NCBI GenBank assembly: GCA_023251255.1
Contig: JAHEZD010000014.1
Location: forward strand, 1-64,000
Direction of reading: 5' to 3'
DNA: 64,000 nt
From: Chitinophagaceae bacterium
GTDB taxonomy: Bacteria; Bacteroidota; Bacteroidia; Chitinophagales; Chitinophagaceae
Part shown: piece by piece, positions 51,373 through 60,197 of the stretch
Layout of the letters: every line of letters begins with the position of its first letter
Numbering within the stretch: position 1 is the first letter of the stretch
Notes under the pieces: model-generated
Told to the model about the DNA's origin: nothing
The model's database searches: none
Seen by the model: the letters and a program-made list of their open reading frames with translations, nothing else
Made by a program: the position numbers and the translations under genes

Positions 51373-52767
51373 CTAATTCTCATCCATTACTTCTACTAGG
51401 AACTTCTCCATTGTTCTTCTGATATTGCTTGCGCTGGTTTGATGGTTGTTCACCAAAATGGAGAAGATTAACTGCTTGCCTTTTTGGGTAGTGATATAAC
51501 CGCTCAAAGAAACATTGTTACTGAGCGTACCTGTTTTTGCATAAATCTTGCCCACATGGTTTTTATAGTATCCAGCCAATGTACCCTCGTTGCCTGTTGG
51601 TAAAATGGTGGAGATACGTTCCCATTTAAAATCACTTTTCATGTGGGTAAGTACCCAGACAAAATCCTGTGGAGTAATTAAGTTGTACCGGCTCAGGCCA
51701 CTTCCATCTACCCATTTGGGTTTTTGGGGGAGGGATTTGAAATCTGTTTGCAACAAGCTGTCTACGATTTTGGTATCGCTCATGTAGCCAAATGTTTCAT
51801 TACTTACCATAAGCAAAGATTGTTCGGCAAAGAAATTATCGCTGCGGTGCATCATTATTTTGAGGAGGGAATCTGTGGGCTGGGAGTGGATTGTTTTCAA
51901 ATTGGCCAAATTCCAGTGTTTATCATATATGATACTATATACTGACGGTTGCTGATATTTGAATTTTGCTGTATCGGCCAAAAGATCAAATGCCAGACCT
52001 GGAAATGAAAAACTTATAGGTATGTAGAACTCTTGGGGCAAAGACGTTTTCACAGGCTTAATCCTGAACTCATTTTCATCTTTAGCTCTTATTATCTTAA
52101 ATTTTAAGTCTGCATTCTTTTCATCTACTTGTAATGAGTAATTAATATAGGTGTCATAGAATTTAGGAGTTATATCTAATACCCTATAAAAGGATTTATT
52201 TAAATATTTCTCTTCTGTTCTTTTTGAGATGGGTAAAACAGTAAATCTGAAGAGATTTCCATAAACAGGAAGTGAGGATCGTTCAGCAGCATAATCTTCC
52301 AAATAATCATTCCACGTCCAACCATTTCCTAAAGGTTCAACTCCTTGGTTTGTGTTCCAAACAAGCACTTGTGGTTTTTGTGTATTGTACTGAAAGAATC
52401 TAAGTACTGGTTGGTTTTTAAAATCAGGATGAAGTAATGTAGGGTCGGCAGAAGGAAGGATTTTTAGAAGTGTATCACCTAGCATCTGATACCTCAAACC
52501 TACCAAACTATCACCCAAATGTTTCATGGCTGCATAGCAGGTAAACAGCTTCATATTGCTGGCCGGTACAAAATATTTATCCCCTTGGTAATTGTATAAA
52601 TATTGATTGGTAGCTGGATCGTAAATACTGATGCCTACATGTGCTGGCAAAAAATTGCTGTCGCTGAAAATGATTTGCTTGGCTTCCTTGCTTATTTGTT
52701 TGTTGATGGAACAGGAGGTCATCAGCCAAAGTGAGCTTATCAACAAGAGGCACAATAATCTTTTCAT
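51373..52767 (-). CDS. dacB: D-alanyl-D-alanine carboxypeptidase/endopeptidase (PBP4)
   Basis: 464 residues, lipoprotein signal ending MTSC (Cys19). All penicillin-binding motifs are present: SxxK as S70-N-M-K73 in VPASNMKLF, SxN in HRSDNFF, and KTG in YAKTGTLSNN. It removes terminal D-Ala and cuts 4-3 cross-links in the periplasm. The spacing between motif 1 and 2 includes the long extra domain of class C PBPs (about 100-290). Monocistronic; the formimidoylglutamase-like gene lies 80 bases away on the same strand. Confidence 0.92.
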   Translation of the reverse strand: MKRLLCLLLISSLWLMTSCSINKQISKEAKQIIFSDSNFLPAHVGISIYDPATNQYLYNYQGDKYFVPASNMKLFTCYAAMKHLGDSLVGLRYQMLGDTLLKILPSADPTLLHPDFKNQPVLRFFQYNTQKPQVLVWNTNQGVEPLGNGWTWNDYLEDYAAERSSLPVYGNLFRFTVLPISKRTEEKYLNKSFYRVLDITPKFYDTYINYSLQVDEKNADLKFKIIRAKDENEFRIKPVKTSLPQEFYIPISFSFPGLAFDLLADTAKFKYQQPSVYSIIYDKHWNLANLKTIHSQPTDSLLKIMMHRSDNFFAEQSLLMVSNETFGYMSDTKIVDSLLQTDFKSLPQKPKWVDGSGLSRYNLITPQDFVWVLTHMKSDFKWERISTILPTGNEGTLAGYYKNHVGKIYAKTGTLSNNVSLSGYITTQKGKQLIFSILVNNHQTSASNIRRTMEKFLVEVMDEN

Positions 52768-52846
52768 GGAACCATGGGTATTGAAAATGAGTTGATAATA
52801 GCCTTCGATTCAATCTTCTCCTTGTACCCCCTTCAGGCGATAAGGG

Positions 52847-53974
52847 TTAACTCCTCTCCACTGCCCTCATCCATCTTTCGGGGATATCATTGCTAGCAGC
52901 AGTGATATAATCATATTGGCTGCAGGCCATGTACTTGCCATCGGGCAACTGCATCCACCAGCGGCCTGTGCGTTTGCTTTGCAGGAAAGTGGTTTCCACA
53001 TCTGCAAAAGCCAAGTGGAATTCGTTGAACTCGTTGCTATTGTCCAACTGCGCTTCCTGTTTGCTCCTGTGTACACCGTCCATTACATACCAGAGCATGT
53101 GGCTGATTTGCTTGGCGGTTAGGTTATGGTCATCATGATTGGGGATGTAGCCATAAATGCCAATGCTGCTTACATTTTGGCTGAGACCGGCATACTGCAT
53201 CAGCATACAGGCTTCTTCGCCAGTAAAACCATTGGGTGTGAGGCGATTGGCAGGCGCATGTGCATGTTGAATGGCTGCGATATCAAAGCTCATCATGTTG
53301 GCATTGCGTATAACAGGCTCCATTTCTTCCATGCTTTCCTTCACCTTGCCCACACGGTAGCAATCAAAACGGAGCTTGTCAATGGTTTCCAGCATATTGG
53401 GGTGTACTAGGTAGCTCTGGAAGCCGATATGGTTGTAATGTTTGATGTAGTTGGGTTCGCTACAGAGCATTTCCATGAGGAAACTATCTGCTGGTAACAC
53501 GCTGTCCATGTTCAAATCAATCCTTGCATCCACACAAACGGCTTCAATAATCCTTCCCAAACTTCCATAGGCGCCATATTGTGACATGGTAACATCATGG
53601 CTGCCTCCAAGGATAACCACACGTTTCTTATGTTCAATGAGCTCACTTACCACGGCTTTCAAGGCTGCATAGGTGTCCTGTAAACTGGCCCCTGTTTTTA
53701 CATTGCCCACATCGGCCAGCTTCACTTCTTTGTGCCAATGGAAGAGGCTGTAGAATTCGCTTCGGATGGCATTGGGTGCATTGGACTGTTCCATACCGGC
53801 ACCACGCATTTCACCGCAGCCAACGATTACCAGATCGGCCTCCTCGATGTTCGGGAGTTCTTCTTCGTAAACGGCAATATGGCGACCAAGCTGTGTATCA
53901 CGGTAGCCTTCATCGTTACTGAGTTCGTAGATATTGATGGGGTCCAAAAAGTCAACAATGGTGTGTAAGCTCAT
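52847..53974 (-). CDS. Arginase/formimidoylglutamase-family protein with altered metal site
   Basis: 375 residues, cytoplasmic. The family motifs are partly kept: GGSHDVT (first metal His) is normal. The second (usually D-A-H-x-D) reads DARID with Arg for His, and the third (usually S-x-D-x-D-x-x-D) reads SFDIAAI, with one Asp lost. This metal pattern may be a lineage trait of a Bacteroidota arginase-like subgroup rather than damage, since the frame is whole. Possible substrates are guanidino compounds in His or Arg breakdown, or none. It neighbours the polyamine genes aguA/aguB 0.7-1.8 kb away. Confidence 0.82.
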   Translation of the reverse strand: MSLHTIVDFLDPINIYELSNDEGYRDTQLGRHIAVYEEELPNIEEADLVIVGCGEMRGAGMEQSNAPNAIRSEFYSLFHWHKEVKLADVGNVKTGASLQDTYAALKAVVSELIEHKKRVVILGGSHDVTMSQYGAYGSLGRIIEAVCVDARIDLNMDSVLPADSFLMEMLCSEPNYIKHYNHIGFQSYLVHPNMLETIDKLRFDCYRVGKVKESMEEMEPVIRNANMMSFDIAAIQHAHAPANRLTPNGFTGEEACMLMQYAGLSQNVSSIGIYGYIPNHDDHNLTAKQISHMLWYVMDGVHRSKQEAQLDNSNEFNEFHLAFADVETTFLQSKRTGRWWMQLPDGKYMACSQYDYITAASNDIPERWMRAVERS

Positions 53975-54163
53975 GTACAGTTGTTTGTAACAAACCTACA
54001 CGAAAAAAAGGTTGGGTGAAATGTATGTTGAAAACGAAAGAGGGTGTGTTGCTTTACCAACAGTTCTTTGGGAAGCTAACTTCCACATTATCAAACGGTC
54101 CTGTCATAATTTACTTGACGAGAAGAACACTCCCCCAGAAGTGCAGATATTAGTAGGGGAAAT

Positions 54164-54197
54164 AAAAAGGCATCATTATTTAAATGATGCCTTTTTA
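54164..54197. terminator. Terminator after the DUF5606 gene
   Basis: A perfect 14-bp stem (54164-54177 with 54183-54196), 5-base loop, A-run on one side and T-run on the other. On the minus strand it lies 26 bases after the DUF5606 stop. Confidence 0.8.
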
Positions 54198-54222
54198 TAA
54201 TTATCGTTAGGTGAGCATGAAT

Positions 54223-54645
54223 TTATGCTTCTTCTGGTGTTTCTTCTTCTTCCGCCTCTTGCTCGGTTAATTTCAGTTCAACATTATTGGCCTTTAGGAT
54301 ACTGAACCATTTAACCATTTTCTTCATATCGCTGGCGTAAACACGTTCAAAGTCCATATCCGGGTACACTTTTTTCATGTAGGCCACAACTGCCTTGGCG
54401 TCTTTTTCATCGGGCAGGGCTTCAGTGCTGGCATCCATAGCCTGCAACACTTCTACCAAGTTTACATTTTCACGTTGTGTGTATACTTCAATGCTTTCCA
54501 AATGTGAAAAGTTGTGGATGCGGCTACTTACAAATTTGGTTGTTTTGTCTTCTAGGTTACGAACAATGGCACCGTCTGTTTTGCTGCCAACCAGTTCAAA
54601 CAAACCTGGCAAACCTGTTACTGATATTAATTTACTGTATTCCAT
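54223..54645 (-). CDS. DUF5606 protein
   Basis: 140 residues, the standard length of a small Bacteroidota-specific family. It has SVTGLPGLFELVGSKTDGAI at the start, ESIEVYTQRENVNLVEVL in the middle and a Glu-rich disordered tail (EEEETPEEA). No signal peptide. Function unknown. It lies last in the leftward unit aguB-aguA-DUF5606, 65 bases after aguA. Confidence 0.85.
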   Translation of the reverse strand: MEYSKLISVTGLPGLFELVGSKTDGAIVRNLEDKTTKFVSSRIHNFSHLESIEVYTQRENVNLVEVLQAMDASTEALPDEKDAKAVVAYMKKVYPDMDFERVYASDMKKMVKWFSILKANNVELKLTEQEAEEEETPEEA

Positions 54646-54710
54646 GTTTCTTTTTTAGAGGACTGCAGCAAATATAAGCGGCTAATCCAAATCAATAAGT
54701 GAAAGTTCTT

Positions 54711-55763
54711 TTACGAAGCAGCAGGCTCCTGCTGGCTCAAACAGTGAAAACTTCCCAGTCCCCAAATGATGTCTGTGGAATCGATGCCAATCACATCCCT
54801 GTCCTTGAACGCTGATTGGATGATTTGAAGGGCTTTGTCATCTTTTTTGGATTGGAAAGTGGGCACAATCACGTATTCGTTGCAGATATAGAAATTGGCA
54901 TAGGATGCTGGCAAACGCTGACCATCATATACCACTGCATCTGGCATGGGCAGTTCAATGATATTCAGTTGCTTACCATTGAGTAAACGCATCTCCTTTA
55001 ATTGTCTCAAGTTGTTTTGGAGCAGGGGATGATTTTCATCGTTCTTGTTCTCTTCAACAACGGTCATGACCGTGTCTTCATTTACAAAACGAACGGTATC
55101 GTCAATATGTCCATCCGTATCATCACCTACAATACCTTCATTTACCCAAAGTACCTGTTCCACACCGTAATAATTGATAAGGTACTGTTCAATCTGTGTT
55201 TGATTGAGTTTTGGGTTCCTGTTCTTGTTCAGCAGGCAGGCAGTTGATGTGAGCAGGGAGCCAGCACCATTGAATTCAACAGCACCACCTTCCATGATGA
55301 TATCAGGGTAAAAAACCAATAAATCATAATGTTGGCCAATCAATGTGGGAATGTAATCATCCAAATCGAATGGGGGATATTTATTGCCCCAGGCATTGTA
55401 ATCCCAATCGATAATGGCTTTCTTGTTCCTTATTTTCTTGTTCAACAGAAAAGCAGGGCCATGATCGCGGCACCATGCATCGTTTGTTGCGTGGATGAAA
55501 AATTCTATGTTGTTCAGGTCTGCAGCGGTCTTTTGAATGTGTGACAGTGCAAATTCTTTCATGCCTTCATCATTCACATTAATCCGGACCTTCTCACTGA
55601 ACGATAGGTACTGGATAAATTCGGCATAGTTGGGGTAGATTGCATCAATCTTACCTGGCCATGAGGCTTCCTTATGCGGCCAGCTAAGCCAAGTGGCTTC
55701 ATGTTTGGCAAATTCTGCAGGGAAATAATAACCTAAATCTTTCGGAAATAATTTTGAGTTCAT
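54711..55763 (-). CDS. aguA: Agmatine deiminase
   Basis: 350 residues. It deiminates agmatine to N-carbamoylputrescine and ammonia in polyamine synthesis. The catalytic Cys341 lies in GSFHCLSQQ, with the active-site Glu/Asp/His regions NDAWCRDHGP and DTDGHIDDTV. The length matches the family. It follows aguB by 54 bases, so the two form the agmatine-to-putrescine pathway. The arginine decarboxylase that feeds it is not in the window. Confidence 0.94.
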   Translation of the reverse strand: MNSKLFPKDLGYYFPAEFAKHEATWLSWPHKEASWPGKIDAIYPNYAEFIQYLSFSEKVRINVNDEGMKEFALSHIQKTAADLNNIEFFIHATNDAWCRDHGPAFLLNKKIRNKKAIIDWDYNAWGNKYPPFDLDDYIPTLIGQHYDLLVFYPDIIMEGGAVEFNGAGSLLTSTACLLNKNRNPKLNQTQIEQYLINYYGVEQVLWVNEGIVGDDTDGHIDDTVRFVNEDTVMTVVEENKNDENHPLLQNNLRQLKEMRLLNGKQLNIIELPMPDAVVYDGQRLPASYANFYICNEYVIVPTFQSKKDDKALQIIQSAFKDRDVIGIDSTDIIWGLGSFHCLSQQEPAAS

Positions 55764-55817
55764 ATTTTATGGTTCATGGTTCATAGGTAATGGATCACAG
55801 TAGTTTCTATCACCTAT

Positions 55818-56693
55818 TTAATCTTCATCAATAAATCTTTTCGTAATTGGTTGATAGCTGTCAATTCTCCTATCCCTTAAGAAGGGCCAGTGCGTTCTGT
55901 ACCTATCCGATGTTGCGGTGTCAATTTCCACCACAGTAGTCTCCTCCTCTTCGTGGGATGCTTTGTAGATAAGGCTTCCAAAAGGATTGCTTACAAAGCT
56001 GCCGCCCCAGAATTTCATTAGGCCATCTTGTTCCAGTCCTACCCTGTTCACACTTACCACGTGTATACCATTGGCCACGGCATGGCTGCGTTGAATGGTT
56101 TGCCAAGCATTGTACTGCTCATTGTTTGTTTCCTCATCCTGGCTGGTAGCCCAGCCAATGGCTGTTGGGTAGAACAGGATCTCGGCGCCCATCAAGGCAG
56201 TAATCCTTGCAGCTTCGGGGTACCACTGGTCCCAACAAATCAGGATACCGATGGTGGCGAATGTTGTCTTGAAGGTTTTATAGCCCAAGTCGCCCGGTGT
56301 GAAATAGAATTTTTCGTAATAAGCAGGATCATCAGGGATGTGCATCTTCCTGTACTTGCCCAAATAGGTTCCATCTGCATCTATTACTGCTGTAGTATTG
56401 TGATAGAGGCCCTGTGCCCTTTTTTCAAATAGGGAGGCAATGATTACAACGCCCAGTTCCTTTGCCACTTCGCTTAGCACATTGGTGCTCTCTCCCGGAA
56501 TACTTTCTGCCAGTTTGAAGTTTTCATAGTCTTCCACATCACAGAAATATAAAGAAGTGAAAAGCTCCTGCAAACAAACAATCTGTGCACCTTTTGCAGC
56601 GGCCTCCCTCGTTTTGTCAATTGCTTTTTTAAGGTTGGCTGCCTTGTCTGCCGAGCAGCTCATTTGCACCATCCCAATTTTTACTTTGCCCAT
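55818..56693 (-). CDS. aguB: N-carbamoylputrescine amidase
   Basis: 291 residues of the nitrilase superfamily. The triad is E43 (LQELFTS), K116 (YRKMHIPDDP) and C153 (LICWDQW). It splits N-carbamoylputrescine into putrescine, CO2 and ammonia in the cytoplasm. The HIPDDPAYYEKFYF stretch and the C-terminal TDRYRTHWPFLRDRR-like end are typical of AguB rather than of other nitrilases. First gene of the aguB-aguA-DUF5606 unit, transcribed away from the VOC gene. Confidence 0.94.
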   Translation of the reverse strand: MGKVKIGMVQMSCSADKAANLKKAIDKTREAAAKGAQIVCLQELFTSLYFCDVEDYENFKLAESIPGESTNVLSEVAKELGVVIIASLFEKRAQGLYHNTTAVIDADGTYLGKYRKMHIPDDPAYYEKFYFTPGDLGYKTFKTTFATIGILICWDQWYPEAARITALMGAEILFYPTAIGWATSQDEETNNEQYNAWQTIQRSHAVANGIHVVSVNRVGLEQDGLMKFWGGSFVSNPFGSLIYKASHEEEETTVVEIDTATSDRYRTHWPFLRDRRIDSYQPITKRFIDED

Positions 56694-56864
56694 ATCCTAA
56701 AATTGTGGTGCAAATGTAGCTATCGAGAACAAATTTCTGTTTTATGAAATCGTAATGTGCTGTTGATGTTGGGAAAAATTACCTACTTAGTTGAGGAACA
56801 AATATTTAGCAGCAGTTGCGCCGCACGCCTATACTTTTCGTACTTTGTTCAACAAAGATCCCAT

Positions 56865-57377
56865 ATGAAAAAATATCAGTTGCTTCTAATCGTCATTTTG
56901 GCATTTGCTGTTGGTTATGGCTTTCGATATGTGCAATCACCAACCAATAATGGTAAGGGGCAGCACAAAAAAGTCACGGGCATTGGTGGTATCTTTTTTA
57001 AATGCAGTAACCGTGACAGTCTAATGAAATGGTACAATAAGAACCTTGGGATGAACATGGAAGAATATGGATGCAATTTTGCTTGGCGGCATTATGATGA
57101 CAGCACGCAAAAAGGATTTACCCTTTGGGCCCCTTTTGGTAATAAGACAAAATATTTCAACCCATCTACCAAAGACTTCATGATGAATTATAGGGTTGAA
57201 AACCTTGAATGGTTGTTAGGGGAATTGAAAAAAGAAGGTATTGTGCCTATTGATAAAATTGATAGCACAAGCTATGGTAACTTTGTACATATCATGGATT
57301 TGGAAGGCAACAAAATAGAGCTTTGGCAACCAGATGATAAGGATTATGAAAAGAACCTGAAAGTTCTTACTTATTAA
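56865..57377 (+). CDS. Membrane-anchored VOC-fold protein
   Basis: 170 residues from the ATG at 56865, which begins an anchor helix (KKYQLLLIVILAFAVGYGF); an upstream in-frame start at 56757 gives no signal. After it comes one vicinal-oxygen-chelate fold: GIGGIFFKCSNRDSLMKWYN, HYDDSTQKGFTLWAPFG and HIMDLEGNKIELWQP (metal-type His/Glu at the end). Resembles glyoxalase/bleomycin-resistance proteins, substrate unknown. The gene is followed by the SRPBCC remnant. A short 8-bp stem (57406-57430) after the stop is a weak terminator. Confidence 0.8.
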   Translation: MKKYQLLLIVILAFAVGYGFRYVQSPTNNGKGQHKKVTGIGGIFFKCSNRDSLMKWYNKNLGMNMEEYGCNFAWRHYDDSTQKGFTLWAPFGNKTKYFNPSTKDFMMNYRVENLEWLLGELKKEGIVPIDKIDSTSYGNFVHIMDLEGNKIELWQPDDKDYEKNLKVLTY

Positions 57378-57472
57378 GTTTTGATGAACGGTCATGATTT
57401 GCCATTGATGCTTTCCATCTTTAAGCATCAACTCAAAAACAGAACAATGAACTATCAAAGTGTAGTAAGCTG

Positions 57473-57631
57473 GTTCGAAATATTCCTATTGATGAGAAGG
57501 GCAAGGAGAATTTCCATGTTGGCTGCAAAACAGGGTGGGCATTTTATTTGGCCAATTTGAAATCCATTGCGGAGGGCGGATTGGATTTGAGGAACAAGAA
57601 CATAAACATTAAAAGGGTAATCAACGCATAA
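57473..57631 (+). pseudogene. 3' remnant of an SRPBCC/AHSA1-like gene
   Basis: Between the VOC and TfoX genes, one frame reads NIPIDEKGKENFHVGC, then TGWAFYLANLKSIAEGGLDL and a final KRVINA before TAA at 57629-57631. This is the characteristic C-terminal end of AHSA1/SRPBCC proteins (GW.FYL.NLKS..EGG.DLR). The N-terminal hundred-odd residues are missing and no start exists. It seems truncated at about 57473, where the sequence turns non-homologous. The remnant directly precedes the TfoX gene start. Confidence 0.7.
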
Positions 57632-57632
57632 T

Positions 57633-57980
57633 ATGGCATTGGATGAAAAACTCACAGCCCGTGTAAGGGAATTGATAGCTCCGTTTGCTGATAACGTGGA
57701 AGAGAAGAAAATGTTTGGTGGCACCTGTTTCATGGTAAACGATAAAATGTGCATTGGTGTAAAGGCTGAACATATCATGGTGCGGTTGGATCCCATGCAA
57801 CAAGAAGAGGTACTGGGCAAAGAAGGCTGCATGCCCATGAAGATGAAAGGCAAGGAACTAAAAGGCTATGTATTTGTAGATCCGGAAACAATCACTACAA
57901 AAGCAAAACTGAACTACTGGGTAAGCTTGGCATTGCAATACAATGCCATTGCGAAACCATCAAAGAAGAAAAAGAAATAA
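57633..57980 (+). CDS. TfoX/Sxy N-terminal-domain protein
   Basis: 115 residues, one domain: PFADNVEEKKMFGGTCFMVN, MCIGVKAEHIMVRL and a YVFVDPETI segment, ending in a Lys-rich tail. TfoX_N proteins regulate competence in Proteobacteria but are small cytoplasmic proteins of unclear function elsewhere. It begins just past the SRPBCC remnant, 2 bases after its stop, and is followed closely by the DUF6265 gene. Confidence 0.88.
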   Translation: MALDEKLTARVRELIAPFADNVEEKKMFGGTCFMVNDKMCIGVKAEHIMVRLDPMQQEEVLGKEGCMPMKMKGKELKGYVFVDPETITTKAKLNYWVSLALQYNAIAKPSKKKKK

Positions 57981-57985
57981 ACGCC

Positions 57986-58453
57986 ATGAAACGAACCCTT
58001 TTAGCTAACTGCTTGGTTATGTTATTGTTTGCATTTACAGACGATGGAACATTTAATCAGCTTCATGTTTTACAAGGTACATGGAAAATGCAAACCAAAC
58101 GTGGGGCTATCTGCGAAGAATGGAAAGTGGTAAACAAGGATTACCTACAAAGCAAAGGTTATTATGTAAAAGGAGCGGATACCATTGTTAATGAAACGGT
58201 TGCCTTGCAAAACAAGGCTGATGGTATCTTCTACACATCAACTGTTTCAAATCAAAATGACAGGAAGCCCATTGCTTTTAAACTTACATCTTCTGCAAGC
58301 GGCAAATTTGTTTTTGAAAACCCTGAACACGACTTCCCCAAAAGAATTGTGTATGAACTAATCAATAAAGATTCCCTTCATGCCTTTATTGATGATGGAA
58401 ACGAAGCCTCCAATAAGCGCAGCCATTTTTATTATTCAAGGGTAAAGGAATAA
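57986..58453 (+). CDS. DUF6265-like secreted protein
   Basis: 155 residues with a short signal peptide (about 1-18). The mature part fits the DUF6265 lipocalin-like family: LQGTWKMQTKRGAICEEW near the start, and the late FVFENPEHDFPKRIVYEL signature. Function unknown. It starts 5 bases after the TfoX gene stop, so it is in one unit with TfoX and DUF1801. Confidence 0.85.
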   Translation: MKRTLLANCLVMLLFAFTDDGTFNQLHVLQGTWKMQTKRGAICEEWKVVNKDYLQSKGYYVKGADTIVNETVALQNKADGIFYTSTVSNQNDRKPIAFKLTSSASGKFVFENPEHDFPKRIVYELINKDSLHAFIDDGNEASNKRSHFYYSRVKE

Positions 58454-58477
58454 ATTGCCCTACGAAAATTTATTTAC

Positions 58478-58936
58478 ATGCAATCGGAAGCTGTTACAGT
58501 AGAAGAATATATCAATGAACTTCCTGAAGACAGAAAGGAAGCCATACAAAAACTGAGAAGAGAAATCAAGAAAAACCTACCCAAAGGTTTTCAGGAAACC
58601 ATGAGCTATGGCATGATTGGTTATGTGGTGCCACATAGCCTTTATCCAAAAGGTTACCATTGCGACCCTAAGCTGCCACTGCCTTTTATCAATATCGGTT
58701 CGCAGAAAAATTTCATCGCCATTCATCATATGGGTATTTATGCAAATCCAACATTGTTGAAATGGTTTACCGATGAATATACCAAGCATGCAACTACTAA
58801 ACTGGATATGGGCAAGGCTTGCATACGTTTCAAGAAGCCGGAAAGCATCCCCTTTAAATTGTTGGGTGAACTGGCTTCAAAAGTTACAGTTCAACAATGG
58901 ATCGATTGCTGTGAAACTGTTTGGAAAAGAAAGTAG
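58478..58936 (+). CDS. DUF1801 protein
   Basis: 152 residues. It has the DUF1801 pattern: YINELPEDRKEAIQKLRREI at the start, ETMSYGMIGYVVPH, and the FIAIHHMGIYANPTLLKWF centre, ending CIRFKKPESIPF. The fold is YdhG-like; a role in iron or metal handling has been proposed for relatives, but is not shown. Starts 24 bases after the DUF6265 gene. Confidence 0.88.
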   Translation: MQSEAVTVEEYINELPEDRKEAIQKLRREIKKNLPKGFQETMSYGMIGYVVPHSLYPKGYHCDPKLPLPFINIGSQKNFIAIHHMGIYANPTLLKWFTDEYTKHATTKLDMGKACIRFKKPESIPFKLLGELASKVTVQQWIDCCETVWKRK

Positions 58937-58945
58937 TTTATTGAA

Positions 58946-58977
58946 AAAGAGCAGGTTAAACACCTGCCCTTTCTTTT
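58946..58977 (+). terminator. Weak terminator hairpin
   Basis: A 6-bp GC-rich stem (58951-58956 with 58962-58967) extended by a mismatch and three more pairs, followed by TTCTTTTG, after the DUF1801 stop. Confidence 0.5.
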
Positions 58978-58989
58978 GTTGAATATGCT

Positions 58990-59625
58990 TTATTTGGCCC
59001 TTGTAAACTTTAGTTCCATCATCTTCATTTCCTTTCCAGTTTTAGGGTCTGGGCCGTACATTTCCATGGTTTGGGTATTGTCATCAATCACCTTAAATAT
59101 TTCCTTCATTTCGCAATCCTTTCCGGATGAGGGGTCCACACACATGCCTTTCATCGTTACTGATTTTGTAGCAGCATCCCATGTGCCTTCCATTTTTATA
59201 ATGCCACTGCCCATATTGTCAACCCAACTGCTAACAAATATTTTTTTTGCATTGTCATAGCCCAAAGTGCCATGGCCTTCAAAGGGCATACCCATCATGG
59301 TGCCAGTGTTTACACTCTCTTGATACAGGCCATTGAGAACTGTTTTGTTAACTGTTTTGCCCATGCTTTTCATGGGTGGCGCATCTGGGGCCATCCACAT
59401 GGTTGTTTCAGTGTTCCAGTTTCCACTCCACGATGCAATCATTTTGTGCACTTCGCCAGGTGTCATATATGCTTGCCAGTTTTTCATGGCGATAGCAGAA
59501 TCAACTGGGACAAAAACTGTTTCTTTGTTAGTGGAATCTTTCTTTTCTTCTTTTTTTTCTGTGGGGGCATTGTTGCAGGAAGCCAATAAAATAATACTGG
59601 CGAAGAGGAAATTAATACGTTTCAT
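58990..59625 (-). CDS. DUF1579 lipoprotein
   Basis: 211 residues. The lipobox is LLASC (about residue 17), followed by a Lys/Glu-rich linker. The DUF1579 part starts near MTPGEVHKMIASWSGNWNTE and ends with EMKEIFKVIDDNTQTMEMYG. DUF1579 proteins are extracytoplasmic with no known activity. It converges with the DUF1801 gene. Lipoprotein call comes from the Cys and hydrophobic stretch. Confidence 0.85.
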   Translation of the reverse strand: MKRINFLFASIILLASCNNAPTEKKEEKKDSTNKETVFVPVDSAIAMKNWQAYMTPGEVHKMIASWSGNWNTETTMWMAPDAPPMKSMGKTVNKTVLNGLYQESVNTGTMMGMPFEGHGTLGYDNAKKIFVSSWVDNMGSGIIKMEGTWDAATKSVTMKGMCVDPSSGKDCEMKEIFKVIDDNTQTMEMYGPDPKTGKEMKMMELKFTRAK

Positions 59626-59720
59626 ATTGCAGTTGTTTTTGTGAGATGGAAAAATACAATGCCTTTTTCAAGGGTGCAAGTACAAAGTGATGGGGGCTTG
59701 AAATTTAATGCTGGATTATT

Positions 59721-60197
59721 TTATAAATTGTTCTTCTCCATAAAATCCGCCAGCCCCTTCTTTGCATTTTTAGAAACACGTTTGTGCATGAAGCTGCTCC
59801 AGCCCAAAATCAATCCGGATAGGCCCAATGCTTGCCTGCACCAACGGTAATACTTGAAGCCATCGGAATGCTCCATGATTACGCCTTCCTTCATACGCAT
59901 GTAGGCCTTGCAGACATTTATCACCCTCCTGTTTGTTTTGGAAAAAAGGTAGGATGCGGTCCAATCGCAGGTATAGTATTCGCCATCATCGGTTTTGATA
60001 TTATCATAGTTCAATGAAAAATCCTTTGCCCTTGTGCAGAGCATTTGCCACATGGCTTTTGTTTCATTGCCCCTGAGCAAGCCAAAAACGGGGTCGCTAA
60101 AAGGGATATCATCTGCATAGCAACTGTTCATGGTTGCATAGTCCTTCTGCTGGAATGCTGTATAGAATTTTTGAATGGTTATTATGTTATTGTCCAT
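59721..60197 (-). CDS. NTF2-like (SnoaL-type) protein
   Basis: 158 residues. The N-terminus (IITIQKFYTAFQQKDYATM) plus DDIPFSDPVFGLLRG and a Trp-rich strand (CDWTASYLFSKTNRRV) fit the NTF2-like cone-shaped fold of SnoaL relatives. Such proteins isomerise or dehydrate small molecules or only bind them; here nothing indicates a substrate. The upstream gene overlaps its start by 11 bases, so the two are co-transcribed. Confidence 0.85.
   Translation of the reverse strand: MDNNIITIQKFYTAFQQKDYATMNSCYADDIPFSDPVFGLLRGNETKAMWQMLCTRAKDFSLNYDNIKTDDGEYYTCDWTASYLFSKTNRRVINVCKAYMRMKEGVIMEHSDGFKYYRWCRQALGLSGLILGWSSFMHKRVSKNAKKGLADFMEKNNL

Noticed and set aside
54012-54200. 62-codon plus-strand frame before the DUF5606 terminator
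   Set aside because: Its end runs into the perfect terminator hairpin and an equally good short frame overlaps it; no independent support.
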